Positions 60,405 to 64,000 of a stretch of DNA of 64,000 bases are shown here, one piece after another; the stretch's first letter is position 1; each line of letters opens with the position of its first letter. The translations under genes were made by a program, and so were the position numbers. This stretch comes from Paenibacillus_T sp033239625. GTDB taxonomy: Bacteria > Bacillota > Bacilli > Paenibacillales > Paenibacillaceae. A model generated the notes under the pieces. It made no database searches and was not told the DNA's origin. It saw nothing but the letters and a program-made list of their open reading frames with translations. The stretch covers positions 1-64,000 of the forward strand of contig NZ_BTCK01000023.1 of assembly GCF_033239625.1 (NCBI RefSeq). Reading direction: 5' to 3'.

Positions 60405-60422
60405 ATCTTTCAAGCAGCACGC

Positions 60423-61157
60423 TTATGCTTCCGAGGATGCGATCTCGGCGATACGCTGCTGCACCTCCTTGCCGCTGACAAGGCCGCCATGGTAGCAGAT
60501 GACGTTGTCGATCTCGAATGCCGCCAATTTGCCCAGCGAGCGCAGTGCCTTTGGATAGTCCGGGGTGAAAGGCGGGTTCGGGCCATTCAGCACACCTTCT
60601 GCCGCAATCATCGCATCGCCAGCGATAAGCGTTTTGCTAGGCGAGTGATACAGACTAATATGACCTGGCGTGTGGCCAGGTGTATGGATAACCGTCAGTC
60701 CACCGCCGAACGACAGCGTTTCATTGTCCGATAATACGTTCGTTACATTCTCATGCTCGCCTGAGAAAACGTTCAAGAACGCTTGGCGCACCGGCTCGGG
60801 CATCGATTCCAACAGCGAAGCACGGCGTTCAGCACTTACCTTGATCAAAGGGGCAGTCGCGTTGATCGGTGCGCGGTCATCCTCATGTGCATAGACGGAG
60901 ATTTCTCTTCCGCCTGGTGAATCCAGCCATTGCGGCAGCCCGCCGATATGATCGATATCTTGATGGGTCAGGATAATGCCTTGAAGCTTGCCCGCATCGA
61001 GCCCTGCTTCAGCAATCAACGCTTCAATCGCGCTTCGGCTGCCAGGAAGTCCTGTATCAATGATCCAGTAACCGTCCGCATCATAAACAACGGTTGGGTG
61101 GATCTGCATGTGACCCAGCTTTAATTCGAGCATCTCAATGCCTTGTGCAATTCGCAT
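60423..61157 (-). CDS. Metallo-beta-lactamase-fold hydrolase
   Basis: 244 aa. Metal site THQDIDHIGG near residue 63 (HxDxDH variant of HxHxDH), further His in TPGHTPGHISL near 160 and Asp in IAGDAMIA near 177; final His in YHGGLVSG near 224. Such enzymes cleave thioesters, lactones or other esters. No signal peptide. GGAGG precedes the ATG. It is the first gene of an operon with the AbrB-duplication membrane protein. Confidence 0.88.
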   Translation of the reverse strand: MRIAQGIEMLELKLGHMQIHPTVVYDADGYWIIDTGLPGSRSAIEALIAEAGLDAGKLQGIILTHQDIDHIGGLPQWLDSPGGREISVYAHEDDRAPINATAPLIKVSAERRASLLESMPEPVRQAFLNVFSGEHENVTNVLSDNETLSFGGGLTVIHTPGHTPGHISLYHSPSKTLIAGDAMIAAEGVLNGPNPPFTPDYPKALRSLGKLAAFEIDNVICYHGGLVSGKEVQQRIAEIASSEA

Positions 61158-61307
61158 TCATTCTGCCTCCGCCAGCATGGCCAGCTTCGGCACACCTCCT
61201 CGTGGTTGGATTCATTTGGAATAAAATTGCAAACACCTAATGTTTTCACTATAGAACTATACCTAATCGAGTGTCAAATGAGGACATTCTCACTTGCAGC
61301 CATGAAG

Positions 61308-61353
61308 CAATCGCCCGCGTACATCGTCCGAAGACGTCGTACGCGGGCGATTG
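61308..61353. terminator. Perfect 15-bp hairpin in a gene-free stretch
   Basis: CAATCGCCCGCGTAC and GTACGCGGGCGATTG around a 16-nt loop. No T run, and no gene immediately on either side. Confidence 0.45.
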
Positions 61354-61468
61354 TCTCAGCGAAATTTATGCCTTATTTACGATCGGCTCGGGAAAACTCA
61401 GCAGCATGCGGAGACGTTGGCGGCGGCTGGCGAACAGCAGGGGCGTTCGATCGCTTAATCACTCTCGA

Positions 61469-61515
61469 CACACGAAGACGGCCGGGCCCATATGAAGCCC
61501 GGCCGTCTTCGTGTG
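61469..61515. terminator. Perfect 19-bp hairpin in a gene-free stretch
   Basis: CACACGAAGACGGCCGGGC and GCCCGGCCGTCTTCGTGTG around a 9-nt loop. No T run follows. It lies 116 bp after the hairpin at 61308; between them and in the rest of 61158-61678 I see no convincing gene. A TATAAT at 61602-61607 may serve the next gene. Confidence 0.45.
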
Positions 61516-61678
61516 TTAACGACTCTATTAACATCGCGTTTAGGGCATTAGTAGCAATCAATTTAGGCATAAAGTCACGTCTTGCTCATACTCAATTCCT
61601 CTATAATAGGAATATAATCATTTCGACAGATTGTGCGAAATTCTTACATAATTATACTGAAAAGGTGAGGAGCAGGAC

Positions 61679-62389
61679 ATGATTTCTCCTTTTTTTAAAA
61701 AGAAAGATTCACCCGTTAAGCAACCTGAAGCGCAAGTGGCCGTGCCGGAATTAGAAGAGGAGAGCGTGATCTTATCCGAGGAAGAGATCGCCCATTTTGC
61801 AGCTGGGAAAGAGGAGGCTTCGCCGGTTGTGACATCGTTCAACAAGACGAATATGGACAAGCGGTCGCTCGATCTAGTCTTCGCCGTTGAGCAGGTCATT
61901 CAAGCCAGACAGCAGGCCGAGCGGAGCATACACGAACTGCAGGATCGTCTGACGCATTCGAGCGGTCATGTGGATCGCTTGAACCGTGAAGTGAAAGCGC
62001 TCAACCAAGTGATCAGCGATCGGGAGAAAAATGTTCTCGAGCTTGAACGCAAGCTGACGGACAAGAACTTGAAGGTCGATCAGGCGATGGAAGATTACCG
62101 GGAGCTGCAAAGCACGCTGAACGGGGAGATCGAAGAGCTGAAGAACGCGATCGAGCTGGAGCAGCAGAAGTATGGCAGCCTGCTTCAGAAGCATAATGAA
62201 GCGCTCGCCGATAAGGTGAAGGCGATCAATGAGTACGAAGATAAGCTGAACCGACTTGAAGTCGAGAATACCCATCTGAAGCAGAAGTACGAGGCAATGC
62301 GCGAAGAGAAGACATATCTGGCGAATATGATCAGCGATTTCACAAGCCGTATGTCCGCGCCGCTCGGACAAGGGAAGAGCAATAGCTAA
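61679..62389 (+). CDS. Coiled-coil protein, function unknown
   Basis: 236 aa. The first ~60 residues are acidic (PELEEESVILSEEEIAHFA) after a basic N-terminus (FFKKK). From ~65 to ~225 the sequence is a nearly continuous heptad coiled coil with no cysteine or membrane segment. It may be structural or a scaffold. GAGGAG precedes the ATG. It is followed 73 bp later by a polysaccharide deacetylase gene with no terminator between, so an operon is likely. Confidence 0.75.
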   Translation: MISPFFKKKDSPVKQPEAQVAVPELEEESVILSEEEIAHFAAGKEEASPVVTSFNKTNMDKRSLDLVFAVEQVIQARQQAERSIHELQDRLTHSSGHVDRLNREVKALNQVISDREKNVLELERKLTDKNLKVDQAMEDYRELQSTLNGEIEELKNAIELEQQKYGSLLQKHNEALADKVKAINEYEDKLNRLEVENTHLKQKYEAMREEKTYLANMISDFTSRMSAPLGQGKSNS

Positions 62390-62462
62390 AATAATCGAAT
62401 AGTAACGGTTCCTTGTCACAGAGATGAAGGCGGAGAGATGACAAGGGGAGGACGAGGGCTCT

Positions 62463-63932
62463 ATGACACATGATACGATTCCGATGGTTGAGCTGTTATC
62501 GCTCAAGCAGTCGTCTAACCGTTACCAGATGGAGATCGCGATTACCCGCAGCGGCGGGGAAGCACACATCGCTTGGTTTGAGATGGACGATTTTACATAT
62601 GGTCAGTTGTCTCTACTGCAAATGGAAGGGCATCGAATGCGGTTGTCGTTGTATGCCAAATGGGACCCCTATAAGCGGCATCATTACAGCACGATCGTAC
62701 GAATGAAAGGCTCCTTCCAAGAGACGCTGTATTTTATTTGTTCAACCTCATATGCAAACAGGCTAAAGGAGCTGCGCGAGCAGCTGACATCAGGACAAGT
62801 CATCAGAGCCCTAGAACCGCAACAAGAGCAAGCAGAAACAACGGTAGATGCAATAGACATAACAATTGGAGCAGACGCTGCGAAACAGCGAGTGCGAACG
62901 AATAGGCTGCAGCGGCTCATCCCGCTGAGAAGCCGCGCGCTGCTCTGGAAAGCCTCATTAATAAGCTTGGTGCTGCTGCTTGCGATGATGTTCCGTATGC
63001 AGGAGCTCGTGTTTATCGACAGAGTCGATGCGATCGACGAGCATTCGCCGCAGTCGACGCGAGCCAGCCATCCGTCGATGGTCGTCGAGGCTGCTGTCAG
63101 CGACAGCGCGCTGGCATCACATGCAGTAGGATCGGCTAACAAAGTGCAGATCGAGCCGTTAGTGATGCCAGCGTCGCCTAAGTCGACGACTGCAGATGCT
63201 GGGGAGACCGAGACGAAGACGTCGGACGCGCAAGCGGAGCCGAAGCAGCCGGCCAAGGAACAGACCCCTGCGGGAGAGAAGAAGCCCGTGAAGGCGGAAG
63301 AGTCGACGACGCAGACGAAGGATACAGCAAGCAAGTCCATCGTACAGCTCCAACAATTGAAGTCGGACGGATATACCTACAGCTTGGCCAAAGGGTATGT
63401 GGCATTGACCTTCGACGACGGTCCATCGGCATACACGAAGCAGATCGTCGATATTTTGAAGGATAACGAGGTAGCCGGCACTTTCCTCTTCATCGGGAAG
63501 AATGCGAGTCATAACCGCGATGCTGTCCGCTATGCGGCCGAACAGGGCATGTCGGTCGGCAATCATTCTTGGGATCACAGCAAGCTGACGAAGCTAGGCG
63601 ATAAAGCAAAGCTGGCGAACATTACGCAGACGAATGATGAGCTGACCGGCGATGGGGCCAAGCAGGTAACGCTGTTCCGGCCGCCTTACGGCCTCATTAA
63701 CAGCGCGCTCGCTGCGCAAGTGAAGAAGCAGAAGATGAAAGTGCTCATGTGGAACCGCGACCCGGAGGATTGGAATGCGGATACGCGTGATGAAATTTTA
63801 GATTATTTCGAGAAGGTTAATCCTTCCGGCGGCATCTACGTGCTGCACGAGAAGAAGCATACGGTTGAGGCGCTTCCTGCCATTATCGAATACTTGAAGA
63901 AGAAACAGCTGAAATTCGTTATCTTCGAATAA
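62463..63932 (+). CDS. Membrane-anchored polysaccharide deacetylase (NodB domain)
   Basis: 489 aa. N-terminal ~130-residue cytoplasmic region of unknown fold, one transmembrane helix (~160-177), a Ser/Ala/Glu/Lys-rich external linker (~190-295), then a NodB domain (~310-489). Metal and catalytic residues: TFDDGPSAY (Asp pair), NHSWDHSKL (His, His), RPPYG, and WNRDPEDW (Asp) near the end. Deacetylates peptidoglycan N-acetyl sugars or a related exopolysaccharide (PgdA-type). The cytoplasmic extension is unusual for PgdA and could connect to the coiled-coil protein encoded upstream. Confidence 0.9.
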   Translation: MTHDTIPMVELLSLKQSSNRYQMEIAITRSGGEAHIAWFEMDDFTYGQLSLLQMEGHRMRLSLYAKWDPYKRHHYSTIVRMKGSFQETLYFICSTSYANRLKELREQLTSGQVIRALEPQQEQAETTVDAIDITIGADAAKQRVRTNRLQRLIPLRSRALLWKASLISLVLLLAMMFRMQELVFIDRVDAIDEHSPQSTRASHPSMVVEAAVSDSALASHAVGSANKVQIEPLVMPASPKSTTADAGETETKTSDAQAEPKQPAKEQTPAGEKKPVKAEESTTQTKDTASKSIVQLQQLKSDGYTYSLAKGYVALTFDDGPSAYTKQIVDILKDNEVAGTFLFIGKNASHNRDAVRYAAEQGMSVGNHSWDHSKLTKLGDKAKLANITQTNDELTGDGAKQVTLFRPPYGLINSALAAQVKKQKMKVLMWNRDPEDWNADTRDEILDYFEKVNPSGGIYVLHEKKHTVEALPAIIEYLKKKQLKFVIFE

Positions 63933-63947
63933 AATCATTCCGTAACG

Positions 63948-63977
63948 ATCCGCTGCCCACTAGGGTGGCGGATTTTG
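63948..63977 (+). terminator. Terminator after the deacetylase gene
   Basis: ATCCGC..CCC and GGG..GCGGAT, then TTTTGC. The rest of the window to 64000 contains nothing assignable. Confidence 0.8.
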
Positions 63978-64000
63978 CTTTGTAAGCGAACCCGGCGAAT

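Noticed and set aside
61143..61682. 179-codon plus-strand frame before the coiled-coil gene
   Set aside because: Runs through two perfect hairpins, has no RBS and an Arg-rich non-protein-like sequence.
1..64000. CRISPR array, prophage, insertion sequence, tRNA or rRNA genes
   Set aside because: No regularly spaced direct repeats, transposase, integrase or phage structural genes, and no tRNA- or rRNA-like sequence was recognised. The holin-like protein at 31879 and the palindromic repeats are not enough to claim a mobile element.

Overview
The window looks like a chromosomal segment from a spore-forming, low-to-moderate GC Gram-positive bacterium, most likely Paenibacillus or a close relative. 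This is inferred from family content: an S-layer (SLH) protein, two T-box leaders, a TPP riboswitch, Bacillus-type promoters and strong AGGAGG-type ribosome binding sites, copper-amine-oxidase-type stalk domains, and a locus laid out like Bacillus ytcD-ytbD-ytbE. No rRNA, tRNA, CRISPR array, transposase or prophage was seen. Almost all genes are ordinary chromosomal housekeeping, stress or regulatory genes in short operons separated by clear intrinsic terminators.

Layout. 1-4.1 kb: 3' end of an SLH protein, then ahpC-ahpF behind a sigma-A promoter covered by a PerR-like box. 4.3-9.5 kb: a palindromic repeat, a Tet(M)-like ribosome-protection GTPase, a 36-residue protein, a patatin-like lipase and an SGNH esterase. 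9.6-13.8 kb: a TetR regulator with the oxidoreductase it probably controls, an unknown protein, and a methyltransferase/TPR protein. 13.9-15.3 kb: a T-box leader (apparent isoleucine specifier) reading into two GNAT acetyltransferases. 15.5-19.2 kb: DUF4180, two SDRs, a broken gene and a second TetR. 19.3-24.8 kb: NlpC/P60 hydrolase, PAS histidine kinase, methyltransferase, FbaA aldolase and a GIY-YIG protein. 24.8-31.6 kb: membrane proteins, a TraB/GumN protein with stalk domain, a universal stress protein, a chemoreceptor, a His-rich repeat protein and an LLM flavoenzyme. 31.8-37 kb: small membrane protein, epimerase, pentapeptide protein, UPF0303, YdeI-like protein, an epimerase remnant, and a DUF2231-VIT1 pair. 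37.1-41.9 kb: a two-component system, then thiM-thiD-thiE under a TPP riboswitch. 42-47.7 kb: thrS with a Thr T-box, a GNAT, a small protein, a structured intergenic stretch, and MerR-MFS. 47.8-54.6 kb: rlmN, the ytbE/ytbD/ytcD-like locus, lysoplasmalogenase, aldehyde dehydrogenase and a TPR-like membrane protein. 54.9-61.2 kb: lipoprotein and stalk protein next to a second two-component system, then an AbrB-duplication membrane protein with a metallo-hydrolase. 61.6-64 kb: a coiled-coil protein and a polysaccharide deacetylase.

Themes. Much of the segment concerns stress and detoxification: peroxide (AhpCF), antibiotics (ribosome-protection GTPase, two MFS pumps with MerR or HxlR regulators, several GNATs), aldehydes and carbonyls (aldehyde dehydrogenase, AKR, SDRs), plus thiamine salvage and cell-wall remodelling. 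The most unusual items are the isoleucine-type T-box in front of acetyltransferases; a palindromic element whose right end recurs just upstream of four genes, three of them resistance-related or regulatory; and a 460-bp intergenic stretch with consecutive RNA-like hairpins. I did not find a convincing new multi-gene defence or biosynthetic system.
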